NCBI GenBank assembly: GCA_900478215.1
Contig: LS483478.1
Coordinates: forward strand, 1,488,001-1,552,000
Direction: 5' to 3'
Origin: Salmonella enterica subsp. houtenae serovar Houten
GTDB lineage: Bacteria; Pseudomonadota; Gammaproteobacteria; Enterobacterales; Enterobacteriaceae
Length of the DNA: 64,000 bases
Under the pieces are notes generated by a model, which saw nothing but the letters and a program-made list of their open reading frames with translations, searched no databases and was not told the DNA's origin. Position 1 is the stretch's first letter; each line of letters starts with the position of its first letter. Shown here one piece after another: positions 9,283-19,109 of this stretch. The position numbers and the translations under genes are program-made.

Positions 9283-9313
9283 TTTACCTCAATCAACGCG
9301 GTTGTGTTATAAT
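9283..9313 (+). promoter_or_regulatory. gyrA promoter
   Basis: A consensus -10 hexamer TATAAT is at 9308-9313, 45 bases before the gyrA ATG; the best -35 match is TTTACC at 9283. The weak -35 fits the supercoiling-sensitive gyr promoters (relaxation-stimulated transcription is established for gyrA). Confidence 0.6.
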
Positions 9314-9357
9314 TTGCGACCTTTGAATCCGGGATACAGTAGAGGGATAGCGGTTAG

Positions 9358-11994
9358 ATGAGCGACCTTGCGAGAGAAATTACACCGGTCAACATTGAGG
9401 AAGAGCTGAAGAGCTCGTATCTGGATTATGCGATGTCGGTCATTGTTGGCCGTGCGCTGCCGGATGTCCGAGATGGCCTGAAGCCGGTACACCGTCGCGT
9501 ACTTTACGCCATGAACGTATTGGGCAATGACTGGAACAAAGCCTATAAAAAATCAGCCCGTGTCGTTGGTGACGTAATCGGTAAATACCATCCCCACGGC
9601 GATTCCGCAGTGTATGACACCATCGTTCGTATGGCGCAGCCATTCTCGCTGCGTTACATGCTGGTGGATGGTCAGGGTAACTTCGGTTCTATTGACGGCG
9701 ACTCCGCGGCGGCAATGCGTTATACGGAGATCCGTCTGGCGAAAATCGCCCACGAACTGATGGCCGATCTCGAAAAAGAGACGGTGGATTTCGTGGACAA
9801 CTATGACGGTACGGAAAAAATTCCGGACGTTATGCCGACCAAAATTCCGAATCTGCTGGTCAACGGTTCGTCTGGTATCGCAGTAGGTATGGCGACGAAT
9901 ATCCCGCCGCACAACCTGACGGAAGTGATTAACGGCTGCCTGGCGTATATCGATAACGAAGACATCAGCATTGAAGGGCTGATGGAACATATTCCGGGGC
10001 CAGATTTCCCGACGGCGGCCATTATCAACGGTCGTCGCGGTATCGAAGAGGCCTACCGCACCGGTCGCGGTAAAGTGTACATCCGCGCCCGTGCGGAAGT
10101 TGAAGCTGACGCGAAAACGGGCCGTGAAACCATCATCGTGCACGAAATTCCCTATCAGGTAAACAAAGCGCGCCTGATCGAGAAAATCGCCGAGCTGGTG
10201 AAAGATAAACGCGTGGAAGGTATCAGCGCGCTGCGTGACGAATCCGACAAAGACGGGATGCGCATCGTGATTGAAGTGAAACGCGATGCGGTGGGCGAGG
10301 TGGTGCTTAACAATCTCTACTCCCAGACCCAGCTACAGGTTTCCTTCGGTATTAACATGGTGGCGCTGCATCACGGCCAGCCGAAGATCATGAACCTGAA
10401 AGATATCATTTCAGCGTTCGTGCGTCACCGCCGTGAAGTGGTGACGCGTCGTACTATTTTTGAATTGCGTAAAGCCCGTGACCGTGCGCATATCCTTGAA
10501 GCTCTGGCGATTGCGCTGGCGAACATCGACCCGATCATTGAGATGATCCGTCGCGCGCCAACCCCGGCGGAAGCGAAAGCGGCGCTGATCTCGCGTCCGT
10601 GGGATCTGGGCAACGTTGCTGCGATGCTGGAGCGCGCCGGTGATGACGCGGCGCGTCCGGAGTGGCTGGAGCCAGAATTTGGCGTACGTGATGGTCAGTA
10701 CTACCTGACTGAACAGCAGGCGCAGGCGATTCTGGATCTGCGTTTGCAGAAACTGACCGGCCTGGAGCATGAAAAACTGCTCGACGAATACAAAGAGTTG
10801 CTGGAGCAGATTGCTGAACTGCTGCACATTCTGGGTAGCGCCGATCGTCTGATGGAAGTGATCCGCGAAGAGATGGAGTTAATTCGCGAGCAGTTCGGCG
10901 ATGAGCGTCGTACCGAAATCACCGCCAACAGCGCCGATATTAATATCGAAGATCTGATCAGCCAGGAAGATGTTGTCGTCACTCTGTCTCACCAGGGTTA
11001 CGTCAAGTATCAGCCGCTCACCGATTACGAAGCGCAGCGTCGTGGCGGTAAAGGCAAATCAGCAGCACGTATTAAAGAAGAAGACTTTATCGACCGCCTG
11101 CTGGTGGCCAACACCCATGACACTATTCTCTGCTTCTCCAGCCGGGGCCGTCTGTACTGGATGAAGGTCTATCAGTTGCCGGAAGCCAGCCGTGGCGCGC
11201 GCGGTCGTCCGATCGTCAACCTGCTGCCGTTGGAAGCCAACGAACGTATCACCGCGATTCTGCCGGTTCGTGAGTACGAAGAAGGCGTGAACGTCTTTAT
11301 GGCGACCGCCAGCGGTACCGTCAAGAAAACGGCGCTGACTGAATTCAGCCGTCCGCGTTCCGCCGGTATTATCGCGGTGAACCTCAACGACGGCGACGAA
11401 CTGATTGGCGTTGACCTGACTTCTGGTTCTGACGAAGTCATGCTGTTCTCGGCCGCTGGTAAAGTGGTGCGCTTCAAAGAAGACGCCGTCCGTGCGATGG
11501 GGCGTACCGCGACCGGTGTGCGCGGTATTAAGCTGGCGGGAGACGATAAAGTGGTCTCTCTGATCATCCCACGCGGTGAAGGCGCTATTCTGACCGTAAC
11601 GCAAAACGGCTACGGGAAGCGTACCGCAGCGGACGAGTATCCGACCAAGTCTCGTGCGACGCAGGGCGTTATCTCTATCAAAGTGACCGAGCGCAACGGT
11701 TCCGTTGTTGGCGCAGTGCAGGTAGACGATTGCGACCAGATCATGATGATCACGGATGCCGGTACTCTGGTGCGTACCCGTGTGTCCGAGATCAGCGTGG
11801 TGGGACGTAATACCCAGGGCGTTATCCTTATCCGCACGGCGGAAGATGAAAACGTGGTGGGTCTGCAGCGCGTTGCTGAACCGGTAGATGACGAAGAACT
11901 CGACGCTATCGACGGCAGCGTGGCGGAAGGGGATGAGGATATCGCCCCGGAAGCGGAAAGCGATGACGACGTTGCGGATGACGCTGACGAGTAA
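9358..11994 (+). CDS. gyrA: DNA gyrase subunit A
   Basis: The breakage-reunion subunit of DNA gyrase, 878 residues. Counting from the Met gives Ser83 and Asp87 in GDSAVYDTIV, the wild-type (quinolone-susceptible) QRDR state, and the catalytic Tyr122 in AAAMRYTEI. The winged-helix/tower region is followed by a coiled coil (about residues 370-500) and by the C-terminal beta-pinwheel with the GyrA-box (QRRGGKGK, about residue 560). The acidic tail (DDDVADDADE) is typical of enteric GyrA. A strong terminator follows. The native next gene is rcsC, here separated by IS200. Confidence 0.99.
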   Translation: MSDLAREITPVNIEEELKSSYLDYAMSVIVGRALPDVRDGLKPVHRRVLYAMNVLGNDWNKAYKKSARVVGDVIGKYHPHGDSAVYDTIVRMAQPFSLRYMLVDGQGNFGSIDGDSAAAMRYTEIRLAKIAHELMADLEKETVDFVDNYDGTEKIPDVMPTKIPNLLVNGSSGIAVGMATNIPPHNLTEVINGCLAYIDNEDISIEGLMEHIPGPDFPTAAIINGRRGIEEAYRTGRGKVYIRARAEVEADAKTGRETIIVHEIPYQVNKARLIEKIAELVKDKRVEGISALRDESDKDGMRIVIEVKRDAVGEVVLNNLYSQTQLQVSFGINMVALHHGQPKIMNLKDIISAFVRHRREVVTRRTIFELRKARDRAHILEALAIALANIDPIIEMIRRAPTPAEAKAALISRPWDLGNVAAMLERAGDDAARPEWLEPEFGVRDGQYYLTEQQAQAILDLRLQKLTGLEHEKLLDEYKELLEQIAELLHILGSADRLMEVIREEMELIREQFGDERRTEITANSADINIEDLISQEDVVVTLSHQGYVKYQPLTDYEAQRRGGKGKSAARIKEEDFIDRLLVANTHDTILCFSSRGRLYWMKVYQLPEASRGARGRPIVNLLPLEANERITAILPVREYEEGVNVFMATASGTVKKTALTEFSRPRSAGIIAVNLNDGDELIGVDLTSGSDEVMLFSAAGKVVRFKEDAVRAMGRTATGVRGIKLAGDDKVVSLIIPRGEGAILTVTQNGYGKRTAADEYPTKSRATQGVISIKVTERNGSVVGAVQVDDCDQIMMITDAGTLVRTRVSEISVVGRNTQGVILIRTAEDENVVGLQRVAEPVDDEELDAIDGSVAEGDEDIAPEAESDDDVADDADE

Positions 11995-12009
11995 TATTAT
12001 TGCTGTGCG

Positions 12010-12033
12010 AGGGCCGGATATCCGGCCCTTTTT
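12010..12033 (+). terminator. gyrA rho-independent terminator
   Basis: A perfect 20-bp palindrome, AGGGCCGGAT/ATCCGGCCCT at 12010-12029, runs directly into a T tract, 15 bases past the gyrA stop. Confidence 0.93.
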
Positions 12034-12040
12034 CTTGTCT

Positions 12041-12748
12041 ATGGAAAACCCCCAGCTAGGCTGGGGGTTCCGTAAAGCTTTCAGCTTTGAGTCGGTTATC
12101 AAAACCCCTTTTGATTTGTTAAAACACCTTGCGGTCTGGCAACTGCAAAAGTTCAACAAGAAATCAAAAGGGGGTCCCGATGGGGGACGAAAAGAGCTTA
12201 GCGCATACCCGATGGAACTGTAAATATCATATAGTTTTTGCCCCGAAGTACCGAAGGCAGACGTTCTACGGAGAGAAGCGTAGAGCAGTAGGCAGCATAT
12301 TAAGAAAATTGTGTGAGTGGAAAAATGTACGAATTCTGGAAGCAGAATGCTGTACAGATCATATCCACATGCTTCTGGAGATCCCGCCGAAGATGAGTGT
12401 GTCGAGCTTCATGGGATATCTGAAGGGTAAAAGTAGCCTGATGCTTTATGAGCAGTTTGGGGATTTGAAATTCAAATACAGGAACAGGGAGTTCTGGTGC
12501 CGCGGATACTACGTTGATACGGTGGGTAAGAACACAGCGAAGATACAGGAATACATAAAGCACCAGCTTGAAGAGGATAAAATGGGAGAGCAGTTATCGA
12601 TCCCTTATCCGGGTAGCCCGTTTACGGGCCGTAAGTAACGAAGTTTGATGCAAATGTCAGATCGTGTGCGCCTGTTAGGGCGCGGCTGGTAAGAGAGCCT
12701 TACAGGCGCATCTGAAAAACCTCCGGCTATGCCGGAGGATATTTATTT
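12041..12748 (+). mobile_element. IS200 (IS200/IS605 family), intact
   Basis: An element of about 708 bp between the gyrA terminator and rcsC, matching IS200 length. The left end carries a strong hairpin (AACCCCCAGC at 12047-12056, complement at 12060-12069), known in IS200 to block read-through transcription. The right end carries CCTCCGGC-TAT-GCCGGAGG (12720-12738) followed by ATATTTATTT. There are no terminal inverted repeats or target duplication, as expected for a single-strand Y1 transposon, so each edge is uncertain by a few bases. The 5' leader of tnpA is expected to be opposed by the antisense RNA art200, which I did not delimit. Confidence 0.93.
12180..12638 (+). CDS. tnpA: IS200 transposase TnpA (Y1 HUH)
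   Basis: A 152-residue single-domain Y1 transposase that excises and inserts single-stranded IS200 circles. The HUH metal motif is His61-Ile-His63 in CTDHIHMLLE and the likely nucleophile is Tyr125 in KIQEYIKHQ. The ATG at 12180 is chosen because it gives the canonical IS200 length; the open frame reaches 17 codons further upstream. The gene is intact, so the copy may be active, although IS200 transposition is normally very rare because of poor tnpA translation. Confidence 0.95.
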   Translation: MGDEKSLAHTRWNCKYHIVFAPKYRRQTFYGEKRRAVGSILRKLCEWKNVRILEAECCTDHIHMLLEIPPKMSVSSFMGYLKGKSSLMLYEQFGDLKFKYRNREFWCRGYYVDTVGKNTAKIQEYIKHQLEEDKMGEQLSIPYPGSPFTGRK

Positions 12749-12767
12749 GCCGTTGCGGGCTACGTCA

Positions 12768-12822
12768 TTTACCGCTACCTTAGTCACACTCTATTTACAT
12801 CCTGAGGCGGAGCTTCGCCCCT
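12768..12822 (+). promoter_or_regulatory. candidate rcsC promoter and structured leader
   Basis: TTTACC (12768-12773), an 18-base spacer and TATTTA (12792-12797) form a plausible sigma-70 promoter just downstream of IS200. The near-palindrome GGCGGAGCTTCGCC (12806-12819) overlaps the Shine-Dalgarno region directly before the TTG start of rcsC, and could keep translation low. Confidence 0.45.
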
Positions 12823-15669
12823 TTGAAATACCTTGCTTCCTTTCGAACTACGCTGAAAGTTTCGCGCTACTTATTCAGAGCGTTGGCGTTACTCATTTGG
12901 CTCTTAATCGCCTTTGTTTCGGTGTTTTACATCGTCAATGCCCTGCACCAGCGGGAGTCTGAAATTCGTCAGGAGTTCAACCTTAGCTCCGATCAGGCGC
13001 AGCGTTTTATCCAGCGCACGTCGGACGTGATGAAAGAGCTCAAATATATCGCCGAGAACCGTTTATCGGCGGAAAACGGCGTCATGTCGTCGCGTGCGCG
13101 TGATGACAAAATGGTAGTGCCGGACTTTGAACCGCTATTCGCCGACTCAGACTGTGCGGCGATGGGCTCCGCCTGGCGCGGATCGCTGGAGTCGCTGGCC
13201 TGGTTTATGCGTTACTGGCGCGACAACTTTTCAGCGGCGTATGATCTTAACCGCGTTTTCCTGATTGGCAGCGATAACCTCTGTATGGCGAATTTTGGCC
13301 TGCGTGAAATGCCCGTGGAGCGCGATGATGCGTTAAAAGCGCTGCATGAGCGGATTATGAAATACCGCAACGCGCCGCAGGAAGAAAGTGGGAATAACCT
13401 TTTCTGGATAAGCCAGGGCGCGCGTCAGGGCGTGGGCTACTTTTATGCGCTGACGCCGGTGTATCTGGCCAACCGTCTGCAGGCGCTGCTGGGCGTCGAG
13501 CAGTCCATCCGCATGGAAAATTTTTTCACGCCGGGCAGTTTGCCGATGGGCGTCACCATTATTGATGAGAACGGTCATTCGCTGATTTCATTGACCGGTC
13601 CTGATGGCAATATTAAAGCGGAGCCGCGCTGGATGCAGGAGCGCTCCTGGTTTGGTTATACGCCAGGTTTTCGCGAACTGGTACTCAAAAAAAGCCTGCC
13701 GCCATCCTCGCTCAGTATTGTCTATTCTGTGTCGGTAGATTTAGTCCTGGAGCGTATTCGTATTCTTATTCTGAACGCTATCCTGCTGAACGTGCTGGTG
13801 GGCGCAGGGCTGTTTACGCTTGCGCGGATGTATGAGCGGCGAATTTTTATACCGGCGGAGAGCGATGCTCAGCGTCTGGAAGAGCATGAGCAGTTCAACC
13901 GTAAAATCGTCGCTTCCGCGCCGGTGGGGATCTGTATTCTGCGCACGATTGATGGTGTCAATATTCTGAGTAACGAACTGGCGCACACCTACCTGAACAT
14001 GCTCACGCATGAAGACAGACAGCGCCTGACGCAAATCATTTGCGGCCAGCAGGTCAACTTCGTTGATGTATTGACCAGCAATAATACCAATTTGCAAATT
14101 AGCTTCGTACACTCCCGCTATCGCAATGAAAACGTCGCGATTTGCGTGTTGGTAGATGTGAGTACGCGCGTCAAAATGGAAGAGTCGCTACAAGAGATGG
14201 CGCAGGCGGCGGAGCAGGCGAGCCAGTCTAAATCTATGTTCCTTGCGACTGTCAGCCATGAATTGCGCACACCGCTGTACGGTATCATCGGCAATCTCGA
14301 TCTGCTGCAAACCAAAGAGCTGCCAAAAGGCGTGGATCGTCTGGTCACGGCGATGAATAACTCCTCCAGCCTGTTGCTGAAAATTATCAGCGACATTCTC
14401 GACTTCTCGAAAATCGAGTCGGAACAGCTAAAGATTGAGCCGCGCGAATTTTCACCGCGAGAGGTGATGAACCATATCACCGCCAATTATCTGCCGCTGG
14501 TGGTGCGTAAGCAGCTTGGCCTGTATTGTTTTATCGAGCCTGACGTGCCGGTATCGCTGAACGGCGACCCGATGCGTTTACAGCAGGTCATTTCAAACCT
14601 GTTGAGCAACGCCATTAAGTTTACCGATATTGGCTGCATTGTGCTGCATGTGCGCTGTGATGGGGATTATCTCAGTATTCGCGTGCGGGATACCGGCGTC
14701 GGTATTCCGGCGAAAGAGGTGGTTCGCCTGTTCGATCCCTTCTTCCAGGTGGGAACCGGCGTACAGCGTAACTTTCAGGGTACTGGCCTGGGGCTGGCGA
14801 TTTGCGAAAAATTGATTAGCATGATGGACGGCGATATTTCCGTCGATTCGGAGCCTGGAATGGGAAGCCAGTTTACGCTGCGCATCCCGCTTTATGGCGC
14901 GCAATACCCTGTGAAAAAGGGGGGGGAAGGACTCGCCGGAACCTGTTGTTGGCTAGCGGTGCGCAATACTTCTTTGTGCCAGTTTATTGAGACCAGTCTG
15001 GCGCGTAGCGGCGTTCATACACAGCGTTATGAAGGGCAAGCACCCGCTGCGGACGATATTTTGATTGTCGATGACGCGCTGGCGCATACCTGGCAGGGGA
15101 GGGCGGCAGTCGTCTTTTGCCGCCGTCATATCGGGATTCCGTTGGAAAGAGCGCCGGGCGAGTGGGTGCATAGTGTAGCGTCGGTGCATGAGTTGCCCGC
15201 GCTGTTGGCGCGTATCTATAGTATTGAGCTGGATAGTGAAGCGCTGTCCAGCGCACTGCCGACGGCGGATAAAACCGCAGATTCAAATGACGACATGATG
15301 ATTCTGGTCGTTGACGATCATCCGATCAATCGCCGTTTGCTGGCCGATCAACTGGGATCGCTGGGGTATCAGTGTAAGACAGCCAATGATGGCGTGGACG
15401 CTCTGAATGTACTGAGTAAAAACGCTATCGATATTGTTCTGAGCGATGTGAACATGCCGAACATGGACGGCTACCGCCTGACGCAGCGTATCCGTCAGCT
15501 TGGGCTGACGCTACCGGTCGTCGGCGTGACGGCGAACGCGCTGGCGGAAGAGAAACAACGTTGCCTGGAGTCCGGTATGGACAGCTGTTTGTCGAAGCCT
15601 GTGACGCTGGATGTGTTGAAACAGACGCTGGCGGTGTATGCCGAGCGGGTACGTAAAACGCGGGTATAA
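12823..15669 (+). CDS. rcsC: hybrid sensor histidine kinase RcsC
   Basis: The hybrid kinase of the Rcs envelope-stress phosphorelay, 948 residues, in the inner membrane. Order: TM1 (about 20-41), periplasmic domain (about 42-310), TM2 (about 311-330), H-box with His479 in TVSHELRTPLYG, ATPase domain (GVGIPAKE, then GTGLGLAICEKL), the ABL linker domain, and a receiver with phospho-acceptor Asp875 in LSDVNMPNMDGY. Phosphate passes to RcsD and then RcsB. The start is TTG at 12823, as in E. coli rcsC. IS200 lies only about 75 bp upstream, within the native gyrA-rcsC gap. rcsC converges with rcsB across a BIME. Confidence 0.98.
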   Translation: MKYLASFRTTLKVSRYLFRALALLIWLLIAFVSVFYIVNALHQRESEIRQEFNLSSDQAQRFIQRTSDVMKELKYIAENRLSAENGVMSSRARDDKMVVPDFEPLFADSDCAAMGSAWRGSLESLAWFMRYWRDNFSAAYDLNRVFLIGSDNLCMANFGLREMPVERDDALKALHERIMKYRNAPQEESGNNLFWISQGARQGVGYFYALTPVYLANRLQALLGVEQSIRMENFFTPGSLPMGVTIIDENGHSLISLTGPDGNIKAEPRWMQERSWFGYTPGFRELVLKKSLPPSSLSIVYSVSVDLVLERIRILILNAILLNVLVGAGLFTLARMYERRIFIPAESDAQRLEEHEQFNRKIVASAPVGICILRTIDGVNILSNELAHTYLNMLTHEDRQRLTQIICGQQVNFVDVLTSNNTNLQISFVHSRYRNENVAICVLVDVSTRVKMEESLQEMAQAAEQASQSKSMFLATVSHELRTPLYGIIGNLDLLQTKELPKGVDRLVTAMNNSSSLLLKIISDILDFSKIESEQLKIEPREFSPREVMNHITANYLPLVVRKQLGLYCFIEPDVPVSLNGDPMRLQQVISNLLSNAIKFTDIGCIVLHVRCDGDYLSIRVRDTGVGIPAKEVVRLFDPFFQVGTGVQRNFQGTGLGLAICEKLISMMDGDISVDSEPGMGSQFTLRIPLYGAQYPVKKGGEGLAGTCCWLAVRNTSLCQFIETSLARSGVHTQRYEGQAPAADDILIVDDALAHTWQGRAAVVFCRRHIGIPLERAPGEWVHSVASVHELPALLARIYSIELDSEALSSALPTADKTADSNDDMMILVVDDHPINRRLLADQLGSLGYQCKTANDGVDALNVLSKNAIDIVLSDVNMPNMDGYRLTQRIRQLGLTLPVVGVTANALAEEKQRCLESGMDSCLSKPVTLDVLKQTLAVYAERVRKTRV

Positions 15670-15672
15670 AAA

Positions 15673-15755
15673 ATGCCGGATGGCGGCGTCGCCTGATCAG
15701 ACCTACAAAAGATGAGTCGATTGGTAGGCCTGATAAGCGTAGCGCCATCAGGCAG
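15673..15755. repeat. BIME (paired REP) between rcsC and rcsB
   Basis: Two inverted REP units (TGCCGGATGGCGGCG... at 15674 and GTAGGCCTGATAAGCG...CATCAGGCA ending near 15754) fill the gap between the convergent rcsC and rcsB stops, where they may act as a shared 3'-end structure. Confidence 0.8.
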
Positions 15756-15772
15756 GGTAACGTAAAAGCGAT

Positions 15773-16423
15773 TTATTCTTTGTCTGTCGGACTCAGGGTT
15801 ACGGAAGAGAGATAGTTGAGCAGCGCGATATCATTCTCTACGCCCAGTTTCATCATCGCCGATTTCTTCTGGCTGCTGATGGTCTTAATACTGCGGTTGA
15901 GCTTCTTGGCGATTTCGGTGACCAGGAAACCCTCGGCAAACAGGCGTAATACTTCGCTCTCTTTTGGCGACAGGCGTTTATCGCCGTAACCGCCTGCGCT
16001 GATTTTCTCCAGCAGACGAGAAACGCTTTCCGGGGTGAATTTTTTGCCTTTTTGCAGTGCGGCCAGCGCCTTAGGCAGATCGGTTGGCGCCCCCTGCTTG
16101 AGTACGATCCCTTCAATATCAAGATCCAACACGGCGCTCAGAATCGCCGGATTGTTATTCATAGTCAGAACGATAATAGACAGGCTCGGAAAATGACGCT
16201 TGATGTACTTGATCAAGGTGATCCCATCGCCGTATTTATCTCCCGGCATGGAGAGGTCGGTGATCAACACATGCGCATCTAATTTCGGCAGGTTGTTGAT
16301 CAATGCTGTGGAATCTTCAAATTCACCGACAACATTCACCCACTCGATTTGTTCAAGTGATTTGCGAATACCGAACAGTACAATCGGGTGGTCATCGGCA
16401 ATAATTACGTTCATATTGTTCAT
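15773..16423 (-). CDS. rcsB: response regulator RcsB
   Basis: A 216-residue NarL/FixJ-type response regulator controlling capsule, flagella, motility and envelope genes. The receiver domain starts MNNMNVIIADDHPIVLFG, with the phospho-acceptor Asp56 in LITDLSMPGDKYGDG. The LuxR-type HTH is around LSPKESEVLRLFAEGFLV and LNRSIKTISSQKKSAMMKL. The start at 16423 gives the E. coli length; the frame stays open 15 codons upstream. It follows rcsD by 16 bases and receives phosphate from the RcsD HPt domain. Confidence 0.98.
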   Translation of the reverse strand: MNNMNVIIADDHPIVLFGIRKSLEQIEWVNVVGEFEDSTALINNLPKLDAHVLITDLSMPGDKYGDGITLIKYIKRHFPSLSIIVLTMNNNPAILSAVLDLDIEGIVLKQGAPTDLPKALAALQKGKKFTPESVSRLLEKISAGGYGDKRLSPKESEVLRLFAEGFLVTEIAKKLNRSIKTISSQKKSAMMKLGVENDIALLNYLSSVTLSPTDKE

Positions 16424-16439
16424 GTATTGGGCTACCTTG

Positions 16440-19109
16440 CTACAGCAAGCTTTTGACGTAGGCGTCAATGTCGCTGATATATTTTTCTATACCTGGAGCA
16501 TCTTTCTCACGAATCAGATGTTCCAGCGTTTCACATAACTGCTTGCCGGGTACCAGATTAAGCATGGCAAACACCCCTTTCAGGCGGTGGGCCGTTTGGG
16601 CCAGCGCAGCGAAATCGCTGGTTGCCGCCTCAGTATACAACCTCTTAACATCATCCGGTACTGTGTCTACAAATAGCGCATAATAGCCGCTGGCATGAAG
16701 CTCGGCATTTTCATCTCCGCCAGGCGGGGAGGCGGGAATTTCTTCCTGCGCCAGTTGCTCTTCGATAAGTTGTAGTACAGCTTCCTGCATAGCATTGCTC
16801 ATATTAAAGTTGACGCGTAGCTGGCCTGGGCCAATTTTCCGCACGCCTGACTCATCATCGCTTAAAAGCAAGCCCGAGGCAGTAAGATTAGACGGATTAT
16901 CCGTTAAAAAGAGATCATATTCTTGACTTATCTGCCGTTCATCCGGTGTGATGCAGGTGGCGCCCCAGTTTTCTAACTGACGCAGCACAATCGTACGGAC
17001 TTCGTTGGACGTCACATCGACCATCACGCTCACGTCGTCCAGCAGGCGCTCTTCGACCTGAGTATGCTGATCGTGAGCAAGCATTTTGACATGAACGGTA
17101 TAGCGCGTGCCCAGCGTTTCTCGCGTTTTAATGTTGAGATGCCCGCCCAGTTTGCGCGCCAGTTGATTGCACAGCCAGAAGGTGAGCGGATTCGCTTTGC
17201 CGTAACGATCGCCCTGCGTTTCATTCATATACGGGAAATGCAGATTATCGATCTCATTTAACGTTACGCCTTCGCCCGTATCCAGAATACGGAAAGTCAA
17301 ACGCTCCGCGATAGATTCATCCTGCTCGACTTCAAGCGTAATTTTACCCATCGCGGTCGTCGTGACGGCATACTGAATCAACAGCAGCAAAATCCGGCGC
17401 AGGGCGTCGCGATCGCCCCAGCGCTCATCGTTGCCGCTAAGATGGTTATTCATCAGCAGTTGCAGCCCTTTACGCTTAATGGCGGGCAGCACTTCCGGCA
17501 CGACTTCGTCAATAAGATCCTGAAGGGAGAACAGCGTTGCTTCGCTCTTCCATGCGTCATTTTCCAGCATATTCGCCAGTTGGATTTCATCGATCATACG
17601 TGCCAATACATCCGCCTGATCCGCCAGTTTCAGGCTTTCCGGCGTGGTGACTGCTGCGGCGTTCACCGCCAGTTGGCGTACGGGCTCTTTAAGCGTGTTG
17701 CTGATATTTTGCATAAAGGCGGCGCGGCCCTGCTGATTCTTCTCATACAAACGCTGCGCCTGTTTAAGCTTCTTATTCACCAGCACTTCCCGGTCCTGAT
17801 CGCGAATAATAAAGATCTGCGTGCGGGGCGCGACCTGGCTGCGAAACAGACGGATCTCATACAGTTCGTTGTTAATTGTCGCCTGAATCACGCCCTGATG
17901 CTGCTCCGCCATGCTGGTAATATTTTGCAGGTTAAGATGCGGCAACAGATGATCGGCGATTTTATTGCTGATCACGGTACGGTTTCCTTCCTGATCGTAG
18001 ACCAGCAGACCCAGCGGCAGCAGAGAAACGATCTCTTCATTAATGGCGCGTAAGACGCGAAGCTCGTTATTCGCCGCGCTGCCGGATGTCGATTCCGTCG
18101 TCCGTCCCGGCTGATGACGGAACGTGGCGTAGCCAAATAACGCCAACGCCAGCAGCCCGATGTTCAGCAGTAAAGGCAGCAGAATATTTTGCAACGTATC
18201 AAGCAAAAGCGTACCGAATGGTACCTGCCAGATCAGACGCATTCCGGTAGAGTTTAGCGCTGAGGAGATCTCAATTTTTGAACCGTTAAAGCTAATAGTG
18301 ACGCTATCAGGCGCTTCCTTTTCACTGCTTCGCCCCGTCGCCTGGGTTGCGTCAGGCTCTATCCGAAAACTGTCCAGCGGCATTCCCGGCGGGATTAAAT
18401 CATTAATGGGCAGATCAAACGCCACCACGGTCGCCAGATGTCCCGGCTGATTGAAGGTCGTGCGCAACGTAAAATAGTGACCGTTTTGCCAGGCCAGTTT
18501 TCTCAATGAGGAGAAACTTTCGCGCTCATCCAGCGCATTCGCCTGCTGCAACATCTCTGCCCGGCGGGAATCGACGATATTGCCAATAGTGGATTCTTTA
18601 AAGCCGGAAGAGAGATCTTTCAACGGTAGGGTAGAGATAAGAATCAGGCTGTTATCCTGTCCGTTGAGGTAATACATTGACCACGGCACGTTTTCCGCGC
18701 CCCACAACGTATCCAGATAGGTTGACATACGCTGCGTCATTTCCAGCGTAGCGCTGTCATGGGAACCGAAAATCAGCGCTTCAGTTTTACGTCGCGGCTT
18801 TTCAAGATAATACACATCCTGCTTCAGACGCGTTTCCTGAAGTCCTTCACCTGTCGATGGCGTAGTGGTCGCGGCGATGTTGTCATAAATTTGCCAGGTA
18901 ATATACCGCCAGGTATCCACGCGTTTATGAATAGCGTGGGTGATATCGACAATTTGATAGCTTTTGTCTTTCAACCAGGCGTTGACGGCGCTCTGTACCA
19001 TAACGCCCATCGTTACCAGCAGCACAATGATCAGCAATAAGAAGAAACGGGTAATGCTTCCCGGTAGAAGGGAGAATCGGGTAGAGACCGTTGTGTCAGA
19101 CTGACTCAT
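16440..19109 (-). CDS. rcsD: phosphotransferase RcsD (YojN)
   Basis: The inner-membrane phosphotransfer protein of the Rcs relay, 889 residues. TM1 lies at about 20-41 (RFFLLLIIVLLVTMGVMVQS), then a periplasmic domain, TM2 near residue 310-325, a degenerate histidine-kinase-like region, the RcsB-binding ABL domain, and a C-terminal HPt domain with phospho-acceptor His841 in LAQTAHRLKGVFAML. It moves phosphate from RcsC to RcsB. Its upstream gap is shared with micF and ompC. Confidence 0.98.
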   Translation of the reverse strand: MSQSDTTVSTRFSLLPGSITRFFLLLIIVLLVTMGVMVQSAVNAWLKDKSYQIVDITHAIHKRVDTWRYITWQIYDNIAATTTPSTGEGLQETRLKQDVYYLEKPRRKTEALIFGSHDSATLEMTQRMSTYLDTLWGAENVPWSMYYLNGQDNSLILISTLPLKDLSSGFKESTIGNIVDSRRAEMLQQANALDERESFSSLRKLAWQNGHYFTLRTTFNQPGHLATVVAFDLPINDLIPPGMPLDSFRIEPDATQATGRSSEKEAPDSVTISFNGSKIEISSALNSTGMRLIWQVPFGTLLLDTLQNILLPLLLNIGLLALALFGYATFRHQPGRTTESTSGSAANNELRVLRAINEEIVSLLPLGLLVYDQEGNRTVISNKIADHLLPHLNLQNITSMAEQHQGVIQATINNELYEIRLFRSQVAPRTQIFIIRDQDREVLVNKKLKQAQRLYEKNQQGRAAFMQNISNTLKEPVRQLAVNAAAVTTPESLKLADQADVLARMIDEIQLANMLENDAWKSEATLFSLQDLIDEVVPEVLPAIKRKGLQLLMNNHLSGNDERWGDRDALRRILLLLIQYAVTTTAMGKITLEVEQDESIAERLTFRILDTGEGVTLNEIDNLHFPYMNETQGDRYGKANPLTFWLCNQLARKLGGHLNIKTRETLGTRYTVHVKMLAHDQHTQVEERLLDDVSVMVDVTSNEVRTIVLRQLENWGATCITPDERQISQEYDLFLTDNPSNLTASGLLLSDDESGVRKIGPGQLRVNFNMSNAMQEAVLQLIEEQLAQEEIPASPPGGDENAELHASGYYALFVDTVPDDVKRLYTEAATSDFAALAQTAHRLKGVFAMLNLVPGKQLCETLEHLIREKDAPGIEKYISDIDAYVKSLL

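Noticed and set aside
9590..9620. Possible quinolone-resistance changes in gyrA
   Set aside because: Residues 83 and 87 read Ser and Asp, the wild-type state.
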